From assembly GCA_903822825.1 (NCBI GenBank), contig CAIJQQ010000060.1:1-64000 (forward strand): a stretch of 64,000 nucleotides of DNA, in the 5' to 3' direction. The notes beneath the pieces are model-generated. The model was not told where the DNA came from, ran no database searches, and saw only the letters and a list, made by a program, of their open reading frames with translations. Positions 36,872 through 45,556 of the stretch are shown here, in pieces. Numbering within the stretch: position 1 is the stretch's first letter; every line of letters begins with the position of its first letter. The DNA comes from an uncultured Burkholderiales bacterium. GTDB lineage: Bacteria > Pseudomonadota > Gammaproteobacteria > Burkholderiales > Burkholderiaceae_C. The position numbers and the translations under genes were made by a program.

Positions 36872-36914
36872 GCTGAACTCCTGAGAATGAATAAGTTGAC
36901 TGACACTGGCATCA

Positions 36915-36931
36915 AGCAGGGAACGTGCCAA
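36915..36931 (-). promoter_or_regulatory. sigma-54 promoter of the porin-glnK-amtB operon
   Basis: On the minus strand TTGGCAC - GTTCC - CTGCT matches the -24/-12 sigma-54 (RpoN) consensus: the GG and GC dinucleotides are ten bases apart. It lies 43 bases before the porin ATG, giving a leader of roughly 30 bases. Sigma-54 control with NtrC activation is the known mode for glnK-amtB in proteobacteria. A clear NtrC dyad was not identified. Confidence 0.83.
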
Positions 36932-36946
36932 CCACCCTTTCCAAGA

Positions 36947-36990
36947 CCCCTCGGGGAATCACCAGTGCATATTTCCCCAATGGGTGATTC
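36947..36990. promoter_or_regulatory. nested inverted repeats upstream of the sigma-54 promoter
   Basis: CCCCTCGGGG (36947-36956) is a perfect dyad. It abuts GAATCACC - 19 bases - GGTGATTC (36956-36963 and 36983-36990). The region lies 16 bases upstream of the -24 box, between the porin and comM. It is placed where an enhancer-binding activator could act, but the sequence is not a standard NtrC site. Confidence 0.45.
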
Positions 36991-37071
36991 AATGCCAATC
37001 AAATAAATCGGCAGCGCACCAACAGCGCGCCAGAGCACACACCATGCACCAGCATGGGGCAGGGGGTCAAC

Positions 37072-38604
37072 ATGAGTCTTTCTTTGGTGCACAGCCGCGC
37101 CTTGGTGGGTTTGCACGCGCCCGCCGTCACCGTGGAGGTGCATCTGGCCAATGGCCTGCCCAGCTTCACCTTGGTCGGGCTGGCCGATGTGGAGGTCAAG
37201 GAAGCACGCGAACGCGTTCGCTCGGCCCTGCAAAACAGCGGCTTGGAATTTCCCCACAACAAGCGCGTCACCGTCAACCTGGCACCGGCCGACCTGCCCA
37301 AAGACTCGGGACGGCTCGATTTGCCCATTGCCTTGGGCATCCTGGCGGCCAGCGGGCAGATCGACGCGTCCAAGCTGGCGGGCCATGAGTTCGCGGGGGA
37401 GCTCTCGCTTTCGGGCGAGTTGCGCCCGGTGCGCGGCGCCCTGGCCATGAGCCTGGCCCTGCGCCAGCAGCACATCCACACCCGCCTGGTGCTGCCGCCA
37501 GGCAGCGCCGAAGAAGCCGCGCTGGTGCCTGACGCGACCATTTTTCGGGCCAAACACTTGCTGGACGTGGTTCAACAGTTCTTGCCACCGTCCAGCGAAG
37601 CGCCTCCGGAGCCCGGCGACGGCTGGGCGCGCTTGGCCAGCACAGCGCCAGCCGAAGTTCCTCGTTATGCCGATCTGGCCGACGTCAAAGGCCAAGCTGG
37701 GCCGAAAAGGGCACTCGAAATCGCCGCGGCCGGAGGGCATTCCCTGCTGATGGTCGGCACGCCAGGTTCTGGCAAATCGATGCTGGCCCAACGCTTTGCC
37801 GGCTTGCTCCCGCCCATGCAAACAGAAGAAGCCCTTGAAAGTGCTGCCCTGGCCAGCCTGGCGGGCTGCTTTGATCTGGGACGGTGGGCGCAGCGCCCCA
37901 CGCGCCAGCCGCACCACTCGGCCAGTGCGGTGGCTCTGGTGGGCGGCGGCTCGCCGCCCAGGCCAGGCGAAATTTCACTGGCGCACCACGGCGTGTTGTT
38001 TTTGGACGAACTGCCCGAGTTCCCCCGCTCTGCCTTGGAAGCCTTGCGCGAACCCCTCGAAACCGGTCAGATCACGATCGCCCGTGCCGCCCGGCGAGCG
38101 GAGTTTCCAGCGCGCTTTCAACTGATCGCGGCCATGAACCCCTGCCCCTGCGGCTATTTGGGCAGTGCGGTGCGCGCCTGCCGCTGCTCACCCGACCAGG
38201 TCAGCCGCTACCAAGGCAAGCTCAGCGGCCCTTTGCTCGACCGGGTCGATCTTCACATCGAAGTCACCAGCTTGCGCCCGCAAGAACTCATCGAAGCCGC
38301 GCCCGGAGAGAGCACCCAGGCCATTGCCGCGCGCGCTCTGGCAGCGCGCCAGCGGGCATTGGCACGGCAAGGCTGCAGCAACCAGGCACTTCAAGGTCAG
38401 GCGCTGGACGCGCATGTGCAGTTGAACGAGCCCGCCACCGCCTTGCTGCAAAAAGTGGCCACGCAACTGGGCTGGAGTGGCCGCGGCACCCACCGGGCGC
38501 TCAAAGTGGCCCGCACCATCGCCGACCTGGCGGGCAGTGAGCAGGTGCTGCCCGCGCACGTGGCCGAGGCGGTGCAATACCGAAGGGTTCTGAAGGAGCA
38601 CTGA
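37072..38604 (+). CDS. comM: ComM/YifB family AAA+ helicase (Mg chelatase-like)
   Basis: ComM is a hexameric AAA+ helicase that promotes branch migration during natural transformation. The 510-residue protein has an N-terminal Lon-protease-like domain (SFTLVGLADVEVKEARERVR, AGELSLSGELRPVRG). The ATPase core has Walker A GTPGSGKSML near residue 230 and Walker B FLDELPEF. A zinc-like Cys cluster (NPCPCGYLG, CRCSPDQVSRY) and the C-terminal Mg-chelatase domain (GWSGRGTHRALKVARTIADLA) follow. ATG 37072 is preferred over 37054 because the family begins with MSLSLV. Its presence suggests competence potential, but no other com gene is in view. Confidence 0.93.
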   Translation: MSLSLVHSRALVGLHAPAVTVEVHLANGLPSFTLVGLADVEVKEARERVRSALQNSGLEFPHNKRVTVNLAPADLPKDSGRLDLPIALGILAASGQIDASKLAGHEFAGELSLSGELRPVRGALAMSLALRQQHIHTRLVLPPGSAEEAALVPDATIFRAKHLLDVVQQFLPPSSEAPPEPGDGWARLASTAPAEVPRYADLADVKGQAGPKRALEIAAAGGHSLLMVGTPGSGKSMLAQRFAGLLPPMQTEEALESAALASLAGCFDLGRWAQRPTRQPHHSASAVALVGGGSPPRPGEISLAHHGVLFLDELPEFPRSALEALREPLETGQITIARAARRAEFPARFQLIAAMNPCPCGYLGSAVRACRCSPDQVSRYQGKLSGPLLDRVDLHIEVTSLRPQELIEAAPGESTQAIAARALAARQRALARQGCSNQALQGQALDAHVQLNEPATALLQKVATQLGWSGRGTHRALKVARTIADLAGSEQVLPAHVAEAVQYRRVLKEH

Positions 38605-38715
38605 GGGCCTGCATTTGTACAAGCTGTTACAGGTGTGCCGCGCCAAAGCACGGGGCCGTCAACGAACCCTTTGCAGGCACGTTGAACCTCTACAACCCTG
38701 CGAATGAGGTGACTT

Positions 38716-39066
38716 ATGAAAAAATTCCTGCAAACCCTCTGGCTCATCGTCGTCATGGCCAGCATGAGCAGCCAAGCCTTTGCCGATGGTGGGCGCCACG
38801 GCTGGGAACACAACCGATTCGGACACGGTCACGGCCACCACTCTGGCGGGAACTGGGTCGCCCCACTGATCGCGCTGGGCGTGGCCGGGGCCGTATGGGG
38901 CGCCGCTGCGCGCCCAGCCCCAAACTATGTGGCTCCAGCGGTGACCTATTACCCACCGCAACCCGCACCCAGTGCTTCTTACTACTGCGGGTCGTCCGGT
39001 CAGTATTACCCCTACACGGCTTACTGCCCTGAAGGCTGGCAATTGGTGCAACCCAGCTACCGCTGA
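38716..39066 (+). CDS. small secreted/envelope protein, unknown function
   Basis: This 116-residue protein has a signal peptide (cleavage near SQAFADG, residue 23) and a His/Gly-rich segment (GHGHGHHSGG). A single hydrophobic glycine-rich stretch follows (VAPLIALGVAGAVWGAAA), then a Tyr/Pro-rich tail with two Cys (YYCGSSGQYYPYTAYCPEGW) that may form a disulfide. Short proteins with this Cys-Tyr-Pro tail are common and uncharacterised in betaproteobacteria. GAGGTGA precedes the ATG. The His-rich part might bind metal; this is inferred. Confidence 0.72.
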   Translation: MKKFLQTLWLIVVMASMSSQAFADGGRHGWEHNRFGHGHGHHSGGNWVAPLIALGVAGAVWGAAARPAPNYVAPAVTYYPPQPAPSASYYCGSSGQYYPYTAYCPEGWQLVQPSYR

Positions 39067-39131
39067 ACACACCCAGCAGGCGCGCGCCCAAGCGACAGAT
39101 GGGCAGCGCGATTTGCGCCATGCTCTGAGGC

Positions 39132-40379
39132 ATGCGGCGCGGTCAACATGGTGACCGCCCTGTTTTGCTCCAATCCCAGAACCTGTCGCCTTTGAAATCA
39201 TCCGCAACCTCCCTGGGCGCTTTCAGCGGCTGGCTCTCCCTGCCCCAACTCATCACTTGGGGCAGCGTTTTCTACACCTTCTCATTGTTGGTCACGCCGC
39301 TCGAGGCCGAGCTGGGCATGACGCGCGCGCAGTCTTCTGTGGCCTTCAGCCTGGCCTTGCTGGCCGAAGGTGCGGGTGCATGGCTGGTGGGCCGATGGAT
39401 CGACCGAGGCCACGAGCGCGCCGTCATGACCCTGGGCTCTTTGTGGGTGGGTACGGGCCTGCTGGCCCACAGTTGCATCTCTACGCTCTGGGGGTTTTAT
39501 GCAGCCTGGGTGTGGCTGGGTTTGGGCTTGGCAGCCACGCTGTACACCCCCGCCTTTTCGGTGGTCACCCGCAGGTTTCCTCAAGACTTTCGCCGCGCCA
39601 TCATCATCCTCACCTTTTTGGGTGGGCTGGCCAGCACGGTGTTCATCCCGCTGGCGAGCTGGTGGATCGAACTTTGGGGCTGGCGACAGGCCCTTTGGGC
39701 ACTGGCCGCCATACAGCTGCTGCTGTGCGCTCCATTGCATGCCTGGCTGCTGCAAGGCGCGCAGCCTGCACAACCGCACCACCCGGCACAGCTGGCCCAG
39801 CGCTCGGTGCGTCAGTACCTGAAGGCCCCATTCTGGTTGCTGGCACTCTTCATGGTGCTGATGATGTCGGTCACCTCGGCGCTGCCTGCGCACATGATCA
39901 ATCTCCTTCAAGAGGCGGGGCCTTCGCCCGTTTGGGTGGTGGCCATTCCTGCGGCCATTGGCGTGATCCAAGTCATTGGTCGCTTCGTGCTGTTTGTGTT
40001 CGAGCGGCACTGGAATGTGCACACCGCCAACCGCTGGATTCCCAGCCTGATTCCTTTGGGCCTGCTGGCGCTGGTGCTGGGCGGCGTCACGCCTTGGGCG
40101 TCGCTGGTGTTTGTGGTCTTGTTTGGCTTGGGCAACGGCCTCAACACCATCGTCAAAGGCACGGCCATGGCCCAGTACGTGAGCGCGGCGTATGTCGGGC
40201 AACTCAACGGCGTGCTGGGCATGCCCGTTGCGCTGGCCCGGGCAGCAGCACCGCTGGTACTGGGGTTGTTGTGGTCACCCACCGAGGGCTATGCGCATGG
40301 CCTGTGGTGGATGCTTGGCGCCAGCCTGTTGGGCATGGCGGCGTTGTGGGCGGCGCAAGCCATTGCCATGAAGCGATGA
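39132..40379 (+). CDS. MFS transporter
   Basis: This major facilitator superfamily permease has up to 415 residues and twelve hydrophobic segments. It has a cytoplasmic loop between helices 2 and 3 (LVGRWIDRGHERAVMTLGSL), a polar central loop near residue 215, and a second-half repeat. It resembles monocarboxylate/oxalate-formate type MFS members in its first helix (LITWGSVFYTFSLLVTPLEAELG). ATG 39132 is used; an in-frame TTG at 39192, closer to the first helix, is equally possible. The substrate is unknown, and the gene converges with metH2, four bases away. Confidence 0.83.
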   Translation: MRRGQHGDRPVLLQSQNLSPLKSSATSLGAFSGWLSLPQLITWGSVFYTFSLLVTPLEAELGMTRAQSSVAFSLALLAEGAGAWLVGRWIDRGHERAVMTLGSLWVGTGLLAHSCISTLWGFYAAWVWLGLGLAATLYTPAFSVVTRRFPQDFRRAIIILTFLGGLASTVFIPLASWWIELWGWRQALWALAAIQLLLCAPLHAWLLQGAQPAQPHHPAQLAQRSVRQYLKAPFWLLALFMVLMMSVTSALPAHMINLLQEAGPSPVWVVAIPAAIGVIQVIGRFVLFVFERHWNVHTANRWIPSLIPLGLLALVLGGVTPWASLVFVVLFGLGNGLNTIVKGTAMAQYVSAAYVGQLNGVLGMPVALARAAAPLVLGLLWSPTEGYAHGLWWMLGASLLGMAALWAAQAIAMKR

Positions 40380-40383
40380 AACG

Positions 40384-43161
40384 TCAGAGATTGGGGGCCA
40401 GCAAGCGCTGCAAGTCTTTGACCTCTACCCCGCTGCGCTGCGCCAAATCTTGCACCTGGTCGTCACCGACCTTGCCCACGTTGAAATACTGCGCCTCGGG
40501 GTGGGCGATGTAGAAACCGCTCACGCTGGCCGCAGGCGTCATGGCCAGACTCTCGGTCAGGCCCATGCCAATGTCTTGGCATTGCAGCAGGTCGAACATG
40601 GCTTGTTTGGCGCTGTGGTCGGGACAGGCGGGATAGCCCGGCGCGGGGCGGATGCCTTGGTATTTTTCGGCGATCAATTCTTCATTGCTCAGCGCCTCAG
40701 CAGCACCGTAGCCCCACAGGTCGGTGCGCACTTTTTTGTGCAGGCACTCGGCCAGGGCTTCCGCCAAGCGGTCGGCCAGAGACTTGAGCATGATGGCGCT
40801 GTAGTCGTCGTGCGCGGCTTCAAAAGCTTCGGCGCGTTTGTCCGCGCCAATGCCTGCGGTGACGGCGAACACACCGACGTGGTCGGGCGCGGTGCCTGCC
40901 GGCGCGACGAAGTCGGCCAAGCAGCGGCTGGGGCGCATCACGTTGTCGATGCGCTGCTTTTCGGTCTGCTGACGCAGGCCACGCCAGGTCATGGCCACTT
41001 GGCTGCGCGAGGCGTCTGAATAAAGCGCGATGTCGTCATCATGAACGCTGTTGGCCGGATACAGGCCCAGCACCGCGTTGGCCGTGACCCAGCGCCCATC
41101 GATGATTTTTTGCAGCATGGCCTGGGCATCGGCATACACCTTGCGGGCCTGCTCGCCCACCACCTCGTCATCGAGGATGGCGGGGAAAGGCCCGGCCAAA
41201 TCCCAAGTCTGGAAGAAGGGTCCCCAGTCGATGTACTGCGCGATCTCGGCCAGGTCGTAGTTCTTGAACACGCGGCGGCCAATGAACTTGGGCGCGGCGG
41301 GCACGCCTTGCGTCCAGTCGATCGGCGTCTTGTTGGCGCGCGCTTGGGCCAGCGTCCACATGGGGGTTTGCTTTTTGTTGGCGTGCTGCTCGCGCACCTT
41401 GTCGTAATCGGTGTTCAAGTCGGCAATGAATTTGGCCGCTTGCTCAGACAACAAACCCTGCGCCACACCCACACTGCGCGAGGCATCGGGCACATAAACC
41501 ACGGGGCCTGAGTAGTTGGGCGCGATCTTCACGGCGGTGTGCACGCGGCTGCAGGTCGCGCCGCCAATCAAGAGCGGCATCTGGCGCTCGCGGAAATACG
41601 GGTCTTTTTCCATCTCGGCCGCCACGTACTGCATCTCTTCGAGGCTGGGTGTGATCAGGCCCGACAGGCCGATGATGTCGGCGTTCTCGGCCTTGGCCTT
41701 GGCCAGAATTTCATGGCAGGGCACCATGACGCCCATGTTGACCACTTCAAAGTTGTTGCACTGCAAGACCACGGTGACGATGTTCTTGCCGATGTCGTGC
41801 ACATCGCCTTTGACGGTGGCGATCACGATCTTGCCCTTGGCCTTCACGTCTTCGCCTGCAGCTTCTTGCGCCAACTTTTCGGCCTCGATGTAGGGCAGCA
41901 AATGCGCCACGGCCTGCTTCATCACGCGGGCACTTTTGACGACCTGCGGCAAGAACATCTTGCCCTGTCCGAACAGGTCACCGACCACGTTCATGCCGTC
42001 CATCAGCGGGCCTTCGATCACATGCAGCGGGCGACCGCCCTTGGCCAAAATCTCGCGGTAGGCTTCTTCGGTGTCGTCGCTGATGAAGTCGGTGATGCCA
42101 TGCACCAAGGAATGACCCAAGCGCTGCGCCACGCTCACGGGCGCATCGGGCGTGCCGCGCCAAGCCAATTTTTGACTGTCATCTTTGGCCGCGCCTTTGG
42201 CAGTTTCGGCCACTTCGATCAGGCGCTCGCCTGGGGTCAGGTGCGCTTCGCCTTCTTTGTATTGGGGCACGCGGTTCAGCACCACGTCTTCGACACGCTC
42301 GCGCAACGTGGGCTCCAGGTCGTCGTACACGCCGACCATGCCAGCGTTCACGATGCCCATGTCCATGCCCGCCTGGATGGCGTGGTACAGGAACACGGTG
42401 TGGATGGCTTCGCGCACCGGGTCGTTGCCCCGGAATGAAAAACTCACGTTGGACACGCCGCCCGACACCTTCGCGCCGGGCAAGTTTTGCTTGATCCAGC
42501 GCGTGGCGTTGATGAAGTCCACAGCGTAGTTGTCGTGCTCTTCGATGCCGGTGGCAATCGCAAAAATGTTCGGATCAAAGATGATGTCTTCCGGCGGGAA
42601 GTCCACTTCGTCCACCAACACGCGGTAAGCGCGCTCGCAAATCTCGATCTTGCGCGCGAAGGTGTCGGCCTGGCCTTTTTCATCAAACGCCATCACCACC
42701 GCAGCCGCGCCATAGCGCTTGACCAGCTTGGCCTGGCGCTTGAACTCGTCAAGACCTTCTTTCATGCTGATCGAGTTGACTATGGGCTTGCCCTGGATGC
42801 AACGCAAACCAGCTTCTATGACGCTCCATTTGGAGGAATCCACCATCACCGGCACTCGGGCGATGTCGGGCTCACCGGCCATCAAATTCAAAAAACGTAC
42901 CATGGCCGCTTGGCTGTCGAGCATGGCTTCGTCCATGTTCACGTCGATGACCTGCGCACCGTTTTCAACCTGCTGACGCGCCACGGCCAAAGCCTGCTCG
43001 TACTCGCCATTCAAGATCATTCGGGCAAAGGCCTTGGAGCCGGTCACGTTGGTGCGCTCGCCCACGTTGACAAACAGCGACCCGGTGCCGATGGAAACAG
43101 GCTCCAGACCGGACAACTTCATGGGGGGAACAGACACGATTTCAGACGCGACAACAGACAC
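40384..43161 (-). CDS. metH: methionine synthase, pterin/B12-binding and reactivation part (split MetH, C-terminal portion)
   Basis: This 925-residue protein corresponds to the second, third and fourth modules of cobalamin-dependent methionine synthase. The methyltetrahydrofolate domain is at about residues 20-290 ([17 protein letters not shown]). The cobalamin domain carries cobalt-ligand His455 in [12 protein letters not shown] and the later [13 protein letters not shown]. The AdoMet activation domain starts near 620 and includes [12 protein letters not shown], the AdoMet-binding motif. The N-terminal homocysteine/zinc module is absent and is encoded separately at 46818-47864. Translation starts at a GTG preceded by AAGGTGAG, a ribosome site that can pair with the end of the SAH riboswitch just upstream. 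Confidence 0.95.
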   Translation of the reverse strand: MSVVASEIVSVPPMKLSGLEPVSIGTGSLFVNVGERTNVTGSKAFARMILNGEYEQALAVARQQVENGAQVIDVNMDEAMLDSQAAMVRFLNLMAGEPDIARVPVMVDSSKWSVIEAGLRCIQGKPIVNSISMKEGLDEFKRQAKLVKRYGAAAVVMAFDEKGQADTFARKIEICERAYRVLVDEVDFPPEDIIFDPNIFAIATGIEEHDNYAVDFINATRWIKQNLPGAKVSGGVSNVSFSFRGNDPVREAIHTVFLYHAIQAGMDMGIVNAGMVGVYDDLEPTLRERVEDVVLNRVPQYKEGEAHLTPGERLIEVAETAKGAAKDDSQKLAWRGTPDAPVSVAQRLGHSLVHGITDFISDDTEEAYREILAKGGRPLHVIEGPLMDGMNVVGDLFGQGKMFLPQVVKSARVMKQAVAHLLPYIEAEKLAQEAAGEDVKAKGKIVIATVKGDVHDIGKNIVTVVLQCNNFEVVNMGVMVPCHEILAKAKAENADIIGLSGLITPSLEEMQYVAAEMEKDPYFRERQMPLLIGGATCSRVHTAVKIAPNYSGPVVYVPDASRSVGVAQGLLSEQAAKFIADLNTDYDKVREQHANKKQTPMWTLAQARANKTPIDWTQGVPAAPKFIGRRVFKNYDLAEIAQYIDWGPFFQTWDLAGPFPAILDDEVVGEQARKVYADAQAMLQKIIDGRWVTANAVLGLYPANSVHDDDIALYSDASRSQVAMTWRGLRQQTEKQRIDNVMRPSRCLADFVAPAGTAPDHVGVFAVTAGIGADKRAEAFEAAHDDYSAIMLKSLADRLAEALAECLHKKVRTDLWGYGAAEALSNEELIAEKYQGIRPAPGYPACPDHSAKQAMFDLLQCQDIGMGLTESLAMTPAASVSGFYIAHPEAQYFNVGKVGDDQVQDLAQRSGVEVKDLQRLLAPNL

Positions 43162-43165
43162 AGAC

Positions 43166-43276
43166 TCACCTTGGGATTACAGGTGAGCGTCGTTGTGCAA
43201 GATCATTCAGACATTGAACGGCCCCAAGCCTGACCTGCTGCGCCTGTACGGCGGCGGGCTGCAACGCTCCTTGGGA
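43166..43276 (-). ncRNA. SAH riboswitch in the metH leader
   Basis: Read on the minus strand, the leader carries CCCAAGGAGCGTTGCAG, then AGGCTTGGG, then CAACGACGCTCACC, matching the S-adenosylhomocysteine riboswitch pattern. GAGCGTTG pairs with CAACGACGCTC (P1), and CCCAAG pairs with CTTGGG to form the pseudoknot. The 3' end CTCACC is also complementary to GGTGAG of the ribosome site 12 bases later, so ligand binding, by holding CTCACC in P1, would free the ribosome site. Such switches turn on ahcY/metH when SAH accumulates. The aptamer core is 43182-43276; the rest is the expression platform. Confidence 0.88.
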
Positions 43277-43363
43277 AGGTCAGATTTTAACCGTAGCATT
43301 TTTCACACCATTCGGTGCCAAAATGATTGCAGTGTCGACCCACGACCCCTCACCGATCAGGCC

Positions 43364-44119
43364 ATGACGCCACCCATTTCCATGACCAATTCAAATTCAT
43401 TTCGCCTGCAGGGCGCATCCAACTTCCGCGATGTCGGCGGCTACACCACCCAAGAGGGTCGGCGCGTCAAACCAGGGCAAGTGTTTCGCTCAGACCATCT
43501 GGCCGGGCTCACAGCCGATGATTTACAGCAAGTGCAACGAATCGGCCTCACGCACAGCCTGGATTTTCGGGGAACGGCAGAGTGTGCAGCCACGCCTTAT
43601 GCCATTGCAGGCGTCCAGCGCGTGGCCTTGAGCATCGAGCCCAGCGTGATTGCCAAAATGCAAGCACTCATGGCACAAGGCATTGAGCCCACCACCGAAG
43701 AAACGGTGGAGCTGATGCGCGGCACTTACCGTGATTTCGTCAACCACAACGCCGACACCTTTGGTCGGTTCTTGAAGCACTTGTTGGCGCAGTCCACACC
43801 GCAAGTGTTCCATTGCACTGCAGGCAAAGACCGCACGGGTTTTGCTGCGGCGCTGCTCTTGTCAGCGTTGGGGGTGGACCGCGCCACCATCGAGCACGAC
43901 TACCTGCTCACCAACCAGCTGTACCGCCGCGACCCGAGCATGGAAGGCAAAGGTCCTGCGCATGTCATGAAGGTGCTTTGGCAAGTGCAACCTGCTTTTT
44001 TGCATTCGGCATTCGATGCGGTGGACCAACAAGGCGGCATGCAAGATTACTTGCATGGCCCCATTGGCCTCAACACCCAAGAGGTGCAAGGCTTGCGCGA
44101 CTGGTTGCTGCAAGCCTGA
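43364..44119 (+). CDS. tyrosine-protein phosphatase-like protein
   Basis: This protein of about 251 residues belongs to the Y_phosphatase3 (atypical tyrosine/dual-specificity phosphatase) family. It starts NFRDVGGYTTQEGRRVKPGQVFRSD and carries the P-loop HCTAGKDRTGFAAALLLSALG near residue 147 (Cys nucleophile, Arg). Relatives act on phosphotyrosine or phosphoinositides. ATG 43364 and 43382 are both possible; the reading frame to 43193 crosses the metH riboswitch and is rejected. It is divergent from metH2. Confidence 0.86.
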   Translation: MTPPISMTNSNSFRLQGASNFRDVGGYTTQEGRRVKPGQVFRSDHLAGLTADDLQQVQRIGLTHSLDFRGTAECAATPYAIAGVQRVALSIEPSVIAKMQALMAQGIEPTTEETVELMRGTYRDFVNHNADTFGRFLKHLLAQSTPQVFHCTAGKDRTGFAAALLLSALGVDRATIEHDYLLTNQLYRRDPSMEGKGPAHVMKVLWQVQPAFLHSAFDAVDQQGGMQDYLHGPIGLNTQEVQGLRDWLLQA

Positions 44120-44182
44120 TCGCAAAACCTGCATCAAGCCTCACAAGCACCTCTGCGCCGAATCAGCGCCAGTTTTTCGAAT

Positions 44183-44204
44183 GCCCCTGCTCTTTGGCAG
44201 GGGC
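44183..44204. terminator. hairpin between convergent genes
   Basis: GCCCCTGC - TCTTTG - GCAGGGGC is a perfect eight-pair stem between the ends of the phosphatase gene and the binding-protein gene. It lacks a T run on either strand, so it may act as a weak bidirectional terminator or a transcript-end protector. Confidence 0.45.
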
Positions 44205-44235
44205 TGTGGTCAAACGGAAACCGGTGTTTGACAGA

Positions 44236-45489
44236 TCAGCTGGGACGCTTCATCTGGCATGACGTGGGTTGGGCGCTGATGTAAGAGTCCCAAACCACTT
44301 CGGTGCGGAAACCGTAGCCCGTGTTTTCTGCGTCGTACTTCACGCCTTTGCTGCCTTTTTTGGCCCAGATGCCCAAGTACAAGGGCGCTTCAAGCTGGTG
44401 GTCAGACTTGCGCATTTTGACTTCACCGATGGGGCTCTTGTAGCTCATGCCTTCGAGGGCAAACGCCACTTTCTTGGGGTCCGTCGACTGCGCTTTGCGC
44501 ATGGCTTCGCGCAGCATGTTCATGGTGTTCCAGTGGGCTGCAAAGATGAAGTCGTCGTTGTACTTCTTCTTGTAGTCCACATAGATTTTTTCAAGCTCTG
44601 GGGTGGGTGCGTTGTGAACCCAGTTCCAGATCACCCCCACCTTGCCATCGCCCCAAGACCCCAGTTGTGCGGGTGTGCCGGGGTTGTTGGCATTGAGTGT
44701 GAAATAGTTGATGTTCAGCCCAAAGTCGCGCGCCGACTTGAACATCAAGGTGAGGTCACTGCCCCAGTTCGAAGTGATCACGGTGTCTGCACCAGACGCT
44801 GCGATTTTGGCCACATAGGAGGCAAAGTCACGGGTTTGAGCGATCGGAATGAAGTCATCCCCCACGATCTGGATGTCTGGGCGTTTGCGCGCCAAATACT
44901 CCTTGGCGGCCTTGGACACTTGTCGGCCGTGTGTGTAGTCCTGATTGATCAGGAACACCTTTTTGATGTCCTTGCGGCCTTGCATGTAGGTCGACAGCGC
45001 CTCCATCTTCATTTCGCTCGAAGGGTAGAAGCGGAAGTGCCAGAAGCTGCATCGCTCATTGGTCAGCTGGGGGTCCATGGCCGCATAGTTGAGGTACACG
45101 GTGGCACGCTCGGGCTCACGCTCGGCAAGTTTGTTCAGCGCATCCACCAGGGCCAATGCCACACCCGAACCACCGCCTTGGGTGATGAATCGGATGTTGC
45201 GGTCGTTGGCCGCTTTCAGCGCATTCAGGCTTTCCTGAGGAGAGCCTTTGTTGTCAAAGTCGACGATCTCCAGCAGCGGGTCTTGGGGGCCAGCCTTGGC
45301 ATTGAGCTGAATCACCACCTCACGCAATTGCTTGAGCGAATTTTGTCCGGTCAGGGCAAAAGGCCCCGACAGCAAATCAATGAAACCGACCTTGACGGTT
45401 TCTGCCGCTTGGCTGCTCAGACTGGCGGTCAGTGCGACGGCAAACAGCCATCCTTTGACCCATGGTTTGTTCGGGGGGGTTTGTGTCAT
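44236..45489 (-). CDS. amino acid-type ABC transporter substrate-binding protein (orphan)
   Basis: This 417-residue type I periplasmic binding protein has a signal peptide ending LSSQAAE (about residue 29), a mature start TVKVGFIDLLSGPFALTGQ, and the Peripla_BP_6 body with FLINQDYTHGRQVSKAAKEYL and SGADTVITSNWGSDL. It is related to but clearly different from the liv binding protein at 7.5 kb. No permease or ATPase is adjacent, so it must dock to a transporter elsewhere or act as a sensor. It lies upstream of the phosphatase (convergent) and downstream of the acyl-CoA dehydrogenase on the same strand. Confidence 0.88.
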   Translation of the reverse strand: MTQTPPNKPWVKGWLFAVALTASLSSQAAETVKVGFIDLLSGPFALTGQNSLKQLREVVIQLNAKAGPQDPLLEIVDFDNKGSPQESLNALKAANDRNIRFITQGGGSGVALALVDALNKLAEREPERATVYLNYAAMDPQLTNERCSFWHFRFYPSSEMKMEALSTYMQGRKDIKKVFLINQDYTHGRQVSKAAKEYLARKRPDIQIVGDDFIPIAQTRDFASYVAKIAASGADTVITSNWGSDLTLMFKSARDFGLNINYFTLNANNPGTPAQLGSWGDGKVGVIWNWVHNAPTPELEKIYVDYKKKYNDDFIFAAHWNTMNMLREAMRKAQSTDPKKVAFALEGMSYKSPIGEVKMRKSDHQLEAPLYLGIWAKKGSKGVKYDAENTGYGFRTEVVWDSYISAQPTSCQMKRPS

Positions 45490-45556
45490 AGAGGTCTCCT
45501 GCTTGGTATTTGAAATGGGTGCGGTGTGGCAGTCATGGCGGTTGCGTGATCTTCGT

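Noticed and set aside
36940-37000. NtrC binding site before the sigma-54 promoter
   Set aside because: The inverted repeats present do not match the GCACC-N5-GGTGC type of site; they are listed as unassigned repeats instead.
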